Below are positions 36,503 through 45,712 of a DNA stretch of 64,000 nucleotides, piece after piece. The notes under the pieces are model-generated. The model was not told where the DNA came from. It did not search any database and saw only the letters and a program-made list of their open reading frames with translations. The stretch's first letter is position 1, and every line of letters starts with the position of its first letter. Location: NCBI RefSeq assembly GCF_018607995.1, contig NZ_JABBAL010000003.1, forward strand, positions 1-64,000, read 5' to 3'. The DNA comes from Planktotalea sp. (lineage in GTDB: Bacteria > Pseudomonadota > Alphaproteobacteria > Rhodobacterales > Rhodobacteraceae). The position numbers were made by a program, and so were the translations under genes.

Positions 36503-38944
36503 ATGTCTCTTCCTGAAAAAGCCCGCGTCGTCATTATTGGCGGTGGCGTGATTGGATGCTCTGTTGCATATCACCTCGCTAAGCTTGGTTGGAAAGACAT
36601 CGTTCTTTTGGAGCGTAAACAACTCACATCTGGCACGACCTGGCATGCGGCTGGCCTGATCGCGCAGCTGCGCGCGACAAAGAATATGACGAAGCTGGCG
36701 AAGTATTCTCAGGAGCTTTATGGGAATTTAGCGGCGGAGACGGGTGTTGAGACGGGCTTTAAGCGCTGTGGTTCCATCACCGTTGCGTTGACTGAAGAAC
36801 GTCTCGAAGAGATCAATCGTCAAGCCGCGATGGCACGTTCTTTCGGGGTCGAGGCTGGGCCGATTTCACCCGAAGAAGTGAAAGCAAAGTACGAGCATCT
36901 CAACATTGATGGTGTCCACGGTGGCGTTTACTTACCTCTCGACGGGCAGGGCGATCCGGCCAACATTGCGCATGCTTTGGCCAAAGGCGCGCGTCAGAAT
37001 GGGGCATTGGTGAAAGAGGGGTATCTCGTCACCAACATCCAGAAAGAGGGGCGTCGCGTTACGGGTGTCACTTGGGAAGATAAGAACGGCGAGACCGGTG
37101 CGATTGAAGCAGAGCACGTCGTCAACTGTGGTGGAATGTGGGGTCATTCCATTGGACGCATGGCTGGAGTGAACGTGCCGCTGCATTCTTGTGAACACTT
37201 CTATATCGTGACCGAAGCGATTGCGGGCCTTACGCAAATGCCTGTGCTGCGGGTTCCTGATGAATGCGCTTACTACAAGGAAGACGCAGGCAAGATGCTG
37301 CTCGGCGCGTTTGAGCCAGTCTCTAAGCCATGGACCTTGGACATTCCCAAGGACTTTGAGTTCGACCAACTGCCAGAGGACTTTGACCACTTCGAGCCGA
37401 TACTTGAGGCGGCTGTCGAACGCCTTCCAATGCTTGCAGAAGCGGGCATTCATACGTTCTTTAACGGCCCTGAGAGCTTTACGCCTGATGATGCCTATCA
37501 TCTTGGGCTTGCACCTGAATTAGATAACTTCTGGGTAGCCTGTGGCTTTAACTCTATCGGCATTCAATCTGCTGGCGGCGCTGGCTCTGCTTTGGCGCAA
37601 TGGATGGATGAAGGCGATAAGCCATTTGATCTGGGCGATGTGGACATCTCCCGTATGCAGCCTTTCCAAGGGAACAAAGCTTACCTCTTTGAGCGTTCGA
37701 AAGAGACTTTGGGTCTGCTTTACGCCGATCACTTCCCCTATCTGCAAAAGAAAACCGCGCGAGGTGTGCGCAGGACGCCCTTTCATCACCACCTGATTGA
37801 GCGTGGCGCTGTCATGGGTGAACTGGCGGGGTGGGAGCGCGCAAACTGGTTCGCGCGCGAGGCGCAGGAGCCAGAGTATCAATACAGCTGGCAACGCCAG
37901 AATTTCTTCGACAACGTGCGTCAAGAACATATGGCCGTGCGTCAAGGCGTGGGCATGTATGATATGTCGTCCTTTGGTAAGATCCGCGTCGAGGGACGTG
38001 ATGCTGAAGCCTTCATGAACTACGTCGGCGGTGGTGATTATTCCGTGGCCAATGGCAAGATCGTCTACACGCAGTTTTTGAATAGGCGCGGTGGAATTGA
38101 AGCAGACGTGACTGTCACTCGCTTGACGGAGCGGTCTTATCTGGTTGTCACGCCTGCGGCGACACGGCTTGCGGATGAAACATGGCTGCGTCGCAATCAA
38201 GGCGACTTTGAGGTGGTGATCACGGATGTGACCTCTGGCGAGGGTGTTTTGGCCATCATGGGTCCACGCTCACGCGAATTACTGGAAGCGGTGTCACCGA
38301 ATGATTTCACCAATGCGAGCAATCCTTTTGGAACTGCGCAAGAGATCGAGATTGGCATGGGTCTCGCCCGCGCGCACCGCGTGACTTATGTGGGTGAGCT
38401 GGGCTGGGAGATCTATGTTTCTGCCGATATGGCGGGTCATGTGTTTGAAACGCTTGCGGAGCCGGGTCTAGAAATGGGCATGCGCCTGTGTGGGATGCAT
38501 ATGATGGACACTTGTCGCATCGAGAAGGGGTTCCGCCATTTTGGGCATGATATCACATCTGAAGATCATGTGATGGAAGCTGGTCTTGGCTTTGCTGTGA
38601 AGAAGGACAAAGCGAACTACATCGGCCGTGAAGCGATTTTGGCCAAGCAAGAGAATGGTCTTGATATGCGTCTATTGCAGTTCAAGCTGAGCGATCCTGA
38701 GCCACTTTTGTATCACGCGGAACCTGTGCTGCGCGATGGAGAGATCGTGAGCTACCTGACCTCTGGCGCTTATGGCCATCAGGAGGGGGCTGCGATGGGC
38801 ATGGGGTATATTCCATGCAAGGGTGAAAAGCTTGCGGATGTTTTAGGATCAATGTTTGAGATTGATGTTGCTGGAACGCGTGTGAAGGCTGAGGTGTCTT
38901 CCAAGCCGTTTTATGACCCCAAGTCTGAGCGCGTAAAAGTATAA
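36503..38944 (+). CDS. Dimethylglycine/sarcosine dehydrogenase-type FAD-GcvT protein (copy 2)
   Basis: Second 813-aa enzyme with the same design as the gene at 32708. RVVIIGGGVIGCSVAYHLAK is the FAD fold, TSGTTWHAAGLIAQLRATKN carries the likely FAD-linking His, and the GcvT part has GELGWEIYVS and CRIEKGFRHFGHDIT. The GLIAQLRATKNMTKL stretch after the WHAAG motif is closer to classical DMGDH/SDH than copy 1 (NVPNFAGSWAVMNM), so the two probably use different substrates, for example dimethylglycine versus sarcosine. AAGGAACCC precedes the ATG. It is the last gene of the operon. Confidence 0.9.
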   Translation: MSLPEKARVVIIGGGVIGCSVAYHLAKLGWKDIVLLERKQLTSGTTWHAAGLIAQLRATKNMTKLAKYSQELYGNLAAETGVETGFKRCGSITVALTEERLEEINRQAAMARSFGVEAGPISPEEVKAKYEHLNIDGVHGGVYLPLDGQGDPANIAHALAKGARQNGALVKEGYLVTNIQKEGRRVTGVTWEDKNGETGAIEAEHVVNCGGMWGHSIGRMAGVNVPLHSCEHFYIVTEAIAGLTQMPVLRVPDECAYYKEDAGKMLLGAFEPVSKPWTLDIPKDFEFDQLPEDFDHFEPILEAAVERLPMLAEAGIHTFFNGPESFTPDDAYHLGLAPELDNFWVACGFNSIGIQSAGGAGSALAQWMDEGDKPFDLGDVDISRMQPFQGNKAYLFERSKETLGLLYADHFPYLQKKTARGVRRTPFHHHLIERGAVMGELAGWERANWFAREAQEPEYQYSWQRQNFFDNVRQEHMAVRQGVGMYDMSSFGKIRVEGRDAEAFMNYVGGGDYSVANGKIVYTQFLNRRGGIEADVTVTRLTERSYLVVTPAATRLADETWLRRNQGDFEVVITDVTSGEGVLAIMGPRSRELLEAVSPNDFTNASNPFGTAQEIEIGMGLARAHRVTYVGELGWEIYVSADMAGHVFETLAEPGLEMGMRLCGMHMMDTCRIEKGFRHFGHDITSEDHVMEAGLGFAVKKDKANYIGREAILAKQENGLDMRLLQFKLSDPEPLLYHAEPVLRDGEIVSYLTSGAYGHQEGAAMGMGYIPCKGEKLADVLGSMFEIDVAGTRVKAEVSSKPFYDPKSERVKV

Positions 38945-39040
38945 GCGGGGGGTAGCGTAAGATCACGCACCCTAAGTAAGGTGTTGTGCTTGGCACGCAC
39001 CTGTCTTTCCTTTGGTGGACGGGTGCAGTAGCACTGCCAT

Positions 39041-39934
39041 ATGACACAACGCGCAAATGTTGATACACCGCAAGGTCTTGCCTTTGCTTTGACCGCCTAC
39101 TTTTTGTGGGGGTTCTTGCCGCTCTACATCAAACTCCTCGCACATATCCCCCCTGTTGAGATCATTGCGCATCGTATAATTTGGTCCGTTCCGATCGCTG
39201 TGGTCGTGTTGCTTTTGTTGCGCCGCACTAAGGATGTGGTCACCGCTTTGAAAACGCCAAAGATGCTTGGCATGGCCTGCGTAACGGCAGCATTGGTCTC
39301 GCTCAATTGGGGCATCTATGTCTGGGCCGTCACCACCGGACACGCCATGGAAGCGGCGCTGGGCTATTATATGAACCCGCTTTTTAGCATCGCGCTTGGC
39401 GCGCTTTTGCTGGGTGAAAAGCTCAGCCGTGCGCAGTTGGTTGCCATTGGATTAGCTGCAACTGCTGTTCTGGTGTTGGTCATTGATGGCGGGGGTCTGC
39501 CATGGGCCGCGCTTGGCATGATGTTCACATGGGGCTTTTATGCGTTGGGCAAGAAGCAATTGCCGATTGGGCCGAACCAAGGGTTCCTGCTCGAAGTGTT
39601 GATCCTGCTCCCCTTTGCGCTCGCCTACGTCGCCTATCTCAGCACACTAGGCACATTGCATTTCGAACCAGTACTTAGCACAAACACTTGGCTCCTGCTC
39701 GGTTGTGGGGTCATCACCGCAGTGCCGCTGATGATCTACGCGAATGGCGCGAAACTCTTGCGCCTCTCCACCACTGGCATCCTGCAATACATCGCCCCAA
39801 CCATCATTTTCCTGATCTCGGTCTTCGTCTTTGACGAACCTTTCGGGCGCGCGCGAGCAATTGCGTTTCCGCTGATCTGGTTGGCGTTGATCGTTTACAC
39901 CACCTCAATGGTGCGCCAGATGCGCAAAGCTTAA
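39041..39934 (+). CDS. rarD: EamA-family transporter RarD
   Basis: Ten-helix drug/metabolite transporter of 297 aa. The RarD signature is clear: GLAFALTAYFLWGFLPLYIK, EIIAHRIIWSVPI, SLNWGIYVWAV, EAALGYYMNPLF and TTGILQYIAPTIIFLISVFVF (read in parts). The physiological substrate is unknown; chloramphenicol sensitivity is the historical E. coli phenotype. The 3' end overlaps the convergent NTF2-like gene by 4 bp. Confidence 0.92.
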   Translation: MTQRANVDTPQGLAFALTAYFLWGFLPLYIKLLAHIPPVEIIAHRIIWSVPIAVVVLLLLRRTKDVVTALKTPKMLGMACVTAALVSLNWGIYVWAVTTGHAMEAALGYYMNPLFSIALGALLLGEKLSRAQLVAIGLAATAVLVLVIDGGGLPWAALGMMFTWGFYALGKKQLPIGPNQGFLLEVLILLPFALAYVAYLSTLGTLHFEPVLSTNTWLLLGCGVITAVPLMIYANGAKLLRLSTTGILQYIAPTIIFLISVFVFDEPFGRARAIAFPLIWLALIVYTTSMVRQMRKA

Positions 39935-40341
39935 CTCAAAGCAGCTTTGTGTTTCAGGAACGTGGGGTCTTTCATCACGCGTGCATTCATCGTCTCGCGC
40001 AGCGCGCCGATGCTTTTGTGCGGACGCATGACGACCTCGAATGTCTCGATTAAACCCTCATCATCCAAGGTAATCAGATCGACGCCAACCGCATCGAGAT
40101 CACCGATCTTACATTGAAACTCCAGCGCCCAATCTTTGCCGCTTCCCATCACACGGCGGTATTCGAAATCGCTAAACACTTGCCCCACATGACCCAACAC
40201 TGCCGCAACTGCATTACGTCCCGTCCAAGTCGCGAAATAGGTCGGTGGCAAGAAATTAACTTGCTCTGTGAGCAAAGGCGCGATCTTGCTATCGTCCCCT
40301 TTGGCGACGACCTCTTGCATGGTGGTGATTGTGGGATGCAT
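39931..40341 (-). CDS. SnoaL/NTF2-like protein
   Basis: Cone-fold NTF2-superfamily protein of 136 aa; members are small isomerases, hydrolases or ligand-binding proteins, and the activity here cannot be told. The HPTITTMQEVVAKGDDSKIAPLL helix, TYFATWTGRNAVAAVLGHVGQVFSDF and CKIGDLDAVGVDLITLDDEGLIETFEVVMRP (read in parts) are typical. I chose the ATG at 40341 because AAGGAG lies seven bases upstream; the longer frame (to 40668) is antisense to the pseudouridine synthase gene. Divergent from rluA. Confidence 0.83.
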   Translation of the reverse strand: MHPTITTMQEVVAKGDDSKIAPLLTEQVNFLPPTYFATWTGRNAVAAVLGHVGQVFSDFEYRRVMGSGKDWALEFQCKIGDLDAVGVDLITLDDEGLIETFEVVMRPHKSIGALRETMNARVMKDPTFLKHKAALS

Positions 40342-40416
40342 GGGAAACTCCTTTGCGGATAGCCTAGGCGCAAGATGTCGGCTTGAAAAGACGGCGCGCA
40401 TCTGAGACGAGGGCGC

Positions 40417-41067
40417 ATGGGTTCCGCATACAATCCCCCGAATGATCCCTTGGATATCATTCACGACGATCATGAACTTTTGATCGTGAACAAACCTGCG
40501 GGTTTGTTGTCTGTGCCGGGGAAGGGGGAGGAACTTGCAGATTGTTTGATTGCGCGTATCCAAATGGTGTTTCCGCAAGCTCTGCTCGTGCATCGTTTGG
40601 ACCGCGATACGTCTGGCGTCATGGTCTTTGCGTTGACCCGTCATGCGCAGCGGCACTTGGGACTGCAATTTGAGAAACGTATGACGCAGAAGACCTATGT
40701 GGCGCGTGTTTCAGGGTTTTTAGAACCAAAGACTGGCGCGGTTGAATTGCCGCTTATTGTTGATTGGCCAAACCGTCCGTTGCAAAAGGTGTGCCACGAG
40801 ACGGGTAAAAACGCGCATACGGATTATCGTGTAATGCGTTACGGCGAGAATGAAACTCGCGTGCGTTTGACGCCAAGAACAGGGCGTTCGCATCAGCTTC
40901 GCGTGCATATGCTCGCACTTGGGCATCCGATATTGGGCGATCCGTTCTACGCCTCTGGCGCTGCTTTGACGGATCATGGACGGCTGATGCTGCATTCAGA
41001 AGAGCTGCGCGTGAAGCATCCTGACGGTGGTGCGACGCATAAATTCCGCGCCAAAGCACCTTTTTAA
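40417..41067 (+). CDS. RluA-family RNA pseudouridine synthase
   Basis: Pseudouridine synthase of 216 aa without an S4 domain, so closest to RluA (23S rRNA 746 and tRNA 32 in E. coli). The catalytic Asp is in LLVHRLDRDTSGVMVFA. Flanking blocks are LLIVNKPAGLLSVPG, QKTYVARVSG, TPRTGRSHQLRVHMLALGHPILGD (read in parts) and LMLHSEEL. The specific site is inferred from architecture only. Confidence 0.88.
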   Translation: MGSAYNPPNDPLDIIHDDHELLIVNKPAGLLSVPGKGEELADCLIARIQMVFPQALLVHRLDRDTSGVMVFALTRHAQRHLGLQFEKRMTQKTYVARVSGFLEPKTGAVELPLIVDWPNRPLQKVCHETGKNAHTDYRVMRYGENETRVRLTPRTGRSHQLRVHMLALGHPILGDPFYASGAALTDHGRLMLHSEELRVKHPDGGATHKFRAKAPF

Positions 41068-41085
41068 AAATAATTTCGTGAAAAC

Positions 41086-41112
41086 TGTCGGTTTCGCTAA
41101 GCTTTGTTCGTC
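41086..41112 (+). promoter_or_regulatory. ECF42-type promoter candidate
   Basis: TGTCGG (41086-41091) and CGTC (41109-41112) are separated by 17 bases. This closely resembles the TGTCGA / CG(A/T)C promoter described, from memory, for ECF42 sigma factors upstream of their DGPF genes. It lies about 50 bases before the truncated DGPF start at 41162. CGTCT/AGACG (41109-41127) also forms a small inverted repeat overlapping the -10. Confidence 0.5.
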
Positions 41113-41161
41113 TAGTATGTACAGACGTGCTTTGCGTTTGCTGCAACACAAAGGAAATACC

Positions 41162-41413
41162 ATGCAATTTATGTGCCTCATTTATTCTGATCCCGCAAAC
41201 GAGCCTGCTCACGGAACGCCTGAGTTTGGCGAAATGATGCAGGGGTACGGTACGTTCACCAAACATGTGCAGGACACCGCTAAATTCGTCTCCGGCGATG
41301 CTTTGCAAGGGACAGAAACGGCGACGACTGTGTCTGTGCGTGGCGAAAAGACCGAAACGATGGACGGTCCCTTCATGGAAACGAAAGAAGTGCTGGGGGC
41401 GCATTTTAGCTAG
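41162..41413 (+). pseudogene. DGPF/YCII-domain protein, C-terminally deleted
   Basis: The ATG at 41162 opens MQFMCLIYSDPANEP and continues to the family signature MDGPFMETKEVLG, then runs out of homology at about 41400 and stops at 41411-41413. Family members are about 115-145 aa; this keeps 83. The missing part (strands that pack the ferredoxin-like fold) was removed by a deletion that also took the start of the neighbouring sigma factor gene. DGPF proteins accompany ECF42 sigma factors, and their function is unknown. AAAGGAAATACC precedes the ATG. Confidence 0.82.
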
Positions 41414-42578
41414 CTTAGTGAAAACGCTGGGTGATTTTCAAATGGCAGAAGATTGCCTGCAAGACGCGTTACTCAGTGCTTTTGAGCATTGGGAGCGCTC
41501 TGACCAGCCAAGATCGCCTGCCGCTTGGTTGTTGAAAACCGCGCAAAGTAAAGTAATTGATCGCATAAGACGCGACAGAGGTTTCGCGGCGAAAATTCCC
41601 GAATTGACATACCTTTATGAGCTGGAAAACAACGGTGATGACGCGGAGGAGAGCGCAATGATCCCTGACGAGCGTTTGCCAATGATCTTCATCTGTTGTC
41701 ACCCTGCATTGGCGGAGAAGTCGCGTGTAGCGCTCACGCTTCGTGCGCTGGGCGGTCTGAGTACAGAGCAAATTGCAGCTGCTTTCTTAGACACAAGTGA
41801 AGCGATGCAGCGGCGGATCACACGTGCGAAAAAGAAAATTGCTGGAGCATGGATCGCCTATAAGGTGCCAGACGCAGAAGACTTGCCTGCTCGTTTTGTA
41901 TAGGTTTTGCGTACGCTCTATCTGATCTTCAACCAAGGGTATGCAAGCCGATCCGGCAATGCTTTGACACGCGTTGATCTGAGCGATGAGGCGATCCGCT
42001 TGGTGCGTATCACCGCCAAGTTGATGCCAGAGGAATGCGAAGTACAGGGGCTTCTTGCGTTGATTTTGCTGCACGATTCTCGATGTGAAACACGTGTGAA
42101 AGAGAATGGAGACGTGGTCACGTTATAGCAGCAAGATCGAGCGCGTCAGAATAAAGATAAAATCAAAGAAGGCACGACATTTTTGCAGGTTGCCTTAAAG
42201 CAAGGACGCGCTGGCCCCTATCAGATTCAAGCGGCAATCAGTGGCGTTCACGCTTATAGCGCGGATTGGCAAAGCACCGATTAGGTGCAGATCGTTGCGC
42301 TTTATGGTGAGTTGCTGAAGTTTGAACCCACGTCCGTTGTACGGCTTAATCAAGCTGTTGCGATTTGTATGGCTGGCAGGCCTGAGAAAGCTATGGCGGT
42401 TCTAGACGACATTGAAAACTTGGAAGGATATGTACCGTTTCATCTTGCGCAGGCAGAGGTTCTGGAACGTTTGAGACGCGATGCAGATGCTAGACATGTG
42501 CTGGGTTTGGCGCTTGAGCACACGCAGAATGCCGCAGAAGCGCAATTCATACGAAACAAGCTCGGATATCTACACTAG
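41400..42578 (+). pseudogene. ECF42-type sigma factor with three in-frame TAG stops
   Basis: One uninterrupted frame encodes an ECF sigma factor with a C-terminal TPR-like extension. Region 2 starts at RILASLVKTLGDFQMAEDCL; region 4 includes LTLRALGGLSTEQIAAAFL. The extension includes LIFNQGYASRSG and IVALYGELLKFEPTSVVRLN. The first ~15 residues are lost, fused out of frame to the DGPF remnant. TAG codons occur at 41901, 42126 and 42282; the last replaces a conserved-looking Trp (STD-stop-VQIVALY). There are no frameshifts. The remaining 5' piece (to 41903) has no start of its own. Confidence 0.82.
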
Positions 42579-42587
42579 CCAAAGAAA

Positions 42588-42614
42588 AATGCGCCAGAGT
42601 GTCCTCGGCGCATT
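42588..42614 (-). terminator. Rho-independent terminator of the aldehyde dehydrogenase gene
   Basis: On the minus strand AATGCGCC pairs with GGCGCATT around an 11-base loop and is followed by a T-rich run (TTTCTTT). It lies 25 bases after the ALDH stop. Confidence 0.75.
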
Positions 42615-42638
42615 CTTACACTTTAGAATTAAGCTCGT

Positions 42639-44069
42639 TTAGCTTTTGCCATTCCAGCCAGAAACGGCCTTGATTTCAAGGAATTCTTCGAGGCCATAGA
42701 GGCCACCTTCGCGACCATTGCCAGACTGCTTGTATCCACCAAACGGTGAACCCTGTGCAAAGCCTTGCGCGTTGGTTTCGACCATGCCAGAGCGCAAACG
42801 ACGCGCCACGCGACGACGTTTTTCATCGTCAGGCGTTTGCACGTAGTTGGTGAGGCCATACGGTGTGTCGTTGGCGATTGCGATTGCTTCCTCTTCGGTG
42901 TCGAAAGGGATCATCGCAAGCACGGGGCCAAAGATTTCCTCCTGAGCGATACGCATGTCGTTCGTTGCATCTGCAAAGACCGTTGGCTTGACGTAGTAGC
43001 CACGGTTCAAACCGTCTGGGCGACCAAGGCCGCCGGCGACGAGTTTCGCTTCGCCCATGCCGACTTCGATCAAACCTTGGATCTTGTCGAATTGCACTTT
43101 GGAGACAACCGGACCGATGTGGCCGCCTTCTTCTGACGCTGGTCCTACATGAGTGTTGTTTGCGGCTTCCGTGACCACTTCGACAGCGCGATCATAGACA
43201 GAGCGTTCAACGAGCATGCGCGTTGGCGCGTTGCATGATTGGCCGGAGTTGCGGAAACAGCGATCTGCGCCGTATTGCATTGCCTTTTCGCCAGCGTCCG
43301 CGAAGATAATGTTAGCACCTTTGCCCCCGAGTTCGAGGCTCACGCGCTTGAGTGAGTCTGCCGCTGCTTTAGAAATCAGGATGCCCGCGCGCGAGGACCC
43401 TGTGAAGCTGACCATGTCCACATCTGGATGCACGGAAAGCTGCGATCCGACACCAACACCGTCGCCATTCAGCATGTTGAATACGCCCGCTGGGAAGCCT
43501 GCTTCGTGCATGAATTCAGCGAACAGAACGCCAGACAAAGGCGCAATTTCGGATGGTTTCAGAACGACTGTACAGCCTGTCGCAATCGCCGGAATCGCTT
43601 TCAGAACGATCTGGTTCATTGGCCAGTTCCAAGGCGTGATGCAGGCCACGACGCCGATCGGCTCTTTGAGCGTCATCTCAGTTTTCGTGTACTCAGAATC
43701 AAATTCGAAATCACGGAACGCTTTGATGAAACCATCAAGATGCCAGCTACCTGCGCCAGTTTGCTGAGCGCGCGCCAGATTTTGTGGGGCACCCATTTCC
43801 ATGGACATAGCTTGCGCCATTTCTTCTTGGCGCGCGTTATACACTTCGAGTAATTTTTCCAAAAGCGCGAGGCGCTCTTCTTTGGAGGTTTGCGACCAGC
43901 TCTCGAACGCAATTTTCGCAGCAGCAACAGCAGCGTCTGTATCCGCTTGGCCACCCAAAGAAATGACTGCGCAATTCTCTTCGTTTGAAGGGTTTATCAC
44001 ATCGAAATCGTTCGCAACGGCTGGGTCAACCCATGCGCCATCGATGTAAAACTGACGGTGTTCCAGCAT
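42639..44069 (-). CDS. NAD(P)-dependent aldehyde dehydrogenase
   Basis: Aldehyde dehydrogenase superfamily, 476 aa. ITPWNWPMNQIVLKAIPAIA and FTGSSRAGILISKAAADSLK bind the cofactor. The catalytic Glu is in LELGGKGANI and the nucleophilic Cys in FRNSGQSCNAPTRML. EEIFGPVLAMIPFD is also conserved. The substrate is not evident; it resembles the broad aldehyde/betaine-aldehyde-type clade. I chose the ATG at 44069 (MLEHRQFYIDGAWVDP); the upstream extension has no homology. It is divergent from the peroxiredoxin gene. Confidence 0.9.
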   Translation of the reverse strand: MLEHRQFYIDGAWVDPAVANDFDVINPSNEENCAVISLGGQADTDAAVAAAKIAFESWSQTSKEERLALLEKLLEVYNARQEEMAQAMSMEMGAPQNLARAQQTGAGSWHLDGFIKAFRDFEFDSEYTKTEMTLKEPIGVVACITPWNWPMNQIVLKAIPAIATGCTVVLKPSEIAPLSGVLFAEFMHEAGFPAGVFNMLNGDGVGVGSQLSVHPDVDMVSFTGSSRAGILISKAAADSLKRVSLELGGKGANIIFADAGEKAMQYGADRCFRNSGQSCNAPTRMLVERSVYDRAVEVVTEAANNTHVGPASEEGGHIGPVVSKVQFDKIQGLIEVGMGEAKLVAGGLGRPDGLNRGYYVKPTVFADATNDMRIAQEEIFGPVLAMIPFDTEEEAIAIANDTPYGLTNYVQTPDDEKRRRVARRLRSGMVETNAQGFAQGSPFGGYKQSGNGREGGLYGLEEFLEIKAVSGWNGKS

Positions 44070-44231
44070 TGGAAAGCTCCTGTGAGATTCTCGTGTGCGA
44101 AGGGTCTCCTCGCAGATTAGCGGCACTTTGTCATCGTGTGCGCTCTGGCGCAAGGGAGGAGATGTAAGTGTCTTAACGAACGCCTAAGTTATGACGTAGG
44201 ATATTCAAAGAGCGAAATGAAAGGATAAAAT

Positions 44232-44885
44232 ATGAGTCTTCGTATTAATGAAGTGGTTCCAAATTTCACGGCGGACACGGATCAAGGGGCGATAACGTTC
44301 CATGATTGGATTGGTGACAGTTGGGCAGTCCTGTTCTCGCATCCCAAAGATTTCACACCTGTTTGCACGACCGAGTTTGGCGCAGTTGCACAGTTGGCAT
44401 CTGAATGGGAAGCCCGTGGCACCAAGGTGATTGGTGTGTCCGTGGACGGTGTTGAAGATCACAAAAAATGGAAAGGCGATATTGAAAGCGTTGCTGGCAC
44501 GAGCGCTGGATTTCCGATTATCGCGGATGAGGGTCTTGCTGTTTCCAAAGCGTTCGACATGTTGCCCGCAGAGGCATATTTGCCCGATGGACGCACCCCT
44601 GCTGATAGTGCGACCGTGCGCTCGGTCTTTATCATTGGACCCGATAAGCAGTTGAAGCTGTCGATGACTTACCCCATGACGGTTGGTCGGAATTTCGCGG
44701 AAATCCTGCGTGCTTTGGATGCGCTTCAGACATCAGCAAAACATGGTGTTGCGATGCCTGCAAATTGGGAGTTGGGACAGGACGTGATTATTCCTGCGAC
44801 GGTTTCGAACGAGGCTGCCATAGAGAAATTCGGAACATTCGAAATGGTGCTGCCTTACTTGCGCAAAGCACAATTGCCGTCCTGA
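44232..44885 (+). CDS. 1-Cys peroxiredoxin (Prx6 type)
   Basis: Thiol peroxidase of 217 aa reducing H2O2 and organic peroxides. The peroxidatic Cys is in HPKDFTPVCTTEFG, with the Thr of the catalytic triad just upstream and an Arg in the later VGRNFAEILRALDALQ block. SVDGVEDHKKWKGDIE and IGPDKQLKLSMTYPMTVGRN are Prx6-group hallmarks. The length and lack of a clear resolving Cys fit the 1-Cys group. AAAGGATAAAAT precedes the ATG. A terminator follows. Confidence 0.92.
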   Translation: MSLRINEVVPNFTADTDQGAITFHDWIGDSWAVLFSHPKDFTPVCTTEFGAVAQLASEWEARGTKVIGVSVDGVEDHKKWKGDIESVAGTSAGFPIIADEGLAVSKAFDMLPAEAYLPDGRTPADSATVRSVFIIGPDKQLKLSMTYPMTVGRNFAEILRALDALQTSAKHGVAMPANWELGQDVIIPATVSNEAAIEKFGTFEMVLPYLRKAQLPS

Positions 44886-44902
44886 TTTCTAATCACCAAT
44901 AG

Positions 44903-44932
44903 AAAAGGCCCGGCGAAATGACCGGGGCTTTT
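44903..44932 (+). terminator. Rho-independent terminator of the peroxiredoxin gene
   Basis: AAAAGGCCCGG (44903-44913) pairs with CCGGGGCTTTT (44922-44932), with one mismatch and an eight-base loop, and ends in a T-rich tail (CTTT). The symmetric A/T flanks allow function in both directions, serving the convergent outer-membrane protein relic as well. Confidence 0.8.
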
Positions 44933-44953
44933 CTTTGAATATCAAAAACGATC

Positions 44954-45594
44954 TTAGAAGCGGAACGTACCTGTGATCGCCAGGTAGGGGTAAACGCCAA
45001 ACGCTGAAAGCTCGTCGTTAATGTTATACACTTCGGCTGCAACTTCGTTTGCTGCAATTGCAGGAGCATCAACAGAGACGTTCAAGCCGCCCATACCAAT
45101 TGCGCCGATTTCACCGCTAAGTTTGAACGTGCGACCAATGTTCCAGTCGTAGCCAACCGTCAATATTGGAGATACTTTGCGAGTGAATTCAATCTCTGCG
45201 CTCACTGTTTCACCGCTGTTAGCTGTAAAGCCGCTAACTTCGATTGGGTTCGCAGCAGTCGCTGTTGTTGAGCCGCTGAAGTTTGTGTTTGATACAAATG
45301 CACCACCAGAAACGCGGAAGCCTGAGCTACCTGTGTAGTAGTCAGCAAGCAATGCAAAACCACCAAGTTGGCCTGGCGTCGTATAGCTTACGCAGTCTAC
45401 GGATTGTGTTCCATTGGCGCTAATGCCGCCAGCGATTACACCACGAACGGCCCAGTTTTGGTTAAAGCGATATGCACCTTCATGTGTCGCACCCATGGTG
45501 GACATTAAGGCCGAAACGAAGGTTGCTGTCTTGTGCAGATGCAGTGCTTGCAAGTAGCGCGATGGCAGCCGCGGTAAGAAGAATAGATATTCAT
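44954..45594 (-). pseudogene. Small outer-membrane beta-barrel protein, frameshifted in the signal peptide
   Basis: The intact 3' part (to 45553) encodes a barrel of about 185 residues ending YPYLAITGTFRF with a C-terminal Phe; repeated aromatic strand patterns (NQNWAVRGVIAGG, LTVGYDWNIGRTFKLSGEIG) suggest an OmpW/Omp25-like fold. Upstream, a good signal peptide (LTAAAIALLASTASAQDSN) is readable only in another frame, and the ATG at 45594 lies in the third. Two frameshifts, near 45503 and 45580, therefore separate start, signal and barrel. Without them the protein would be an ordinary ~210-aa outer-membrane protein. Confidence 0.75.
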
Positions 45595-45712
45595 AATATT
45601 GGCTCTACAAAAAATTACTCACCCCTGTGCCTCTGATGGATGCCTCAAGGTCAACTACAAGGCGAGTCAGTCCATGAAAATAGCCACAGATTTGCAACAA
45701 GGTCGCCAAGTA

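Noticed and set aside
41901..42284. Amber (TAG) recoding in the ECF42 gene
   Set aside because: Three TAGs in one frame look suggestive, but the gene has also lost its start by deletion, and other relics here carry TAA and TGA. Many intact genes end in TAG (for example the DUF3035 neighbours and the porin use other stops, but Trm112 and ggt-side genes end TAG). Ordinary decay explains it.
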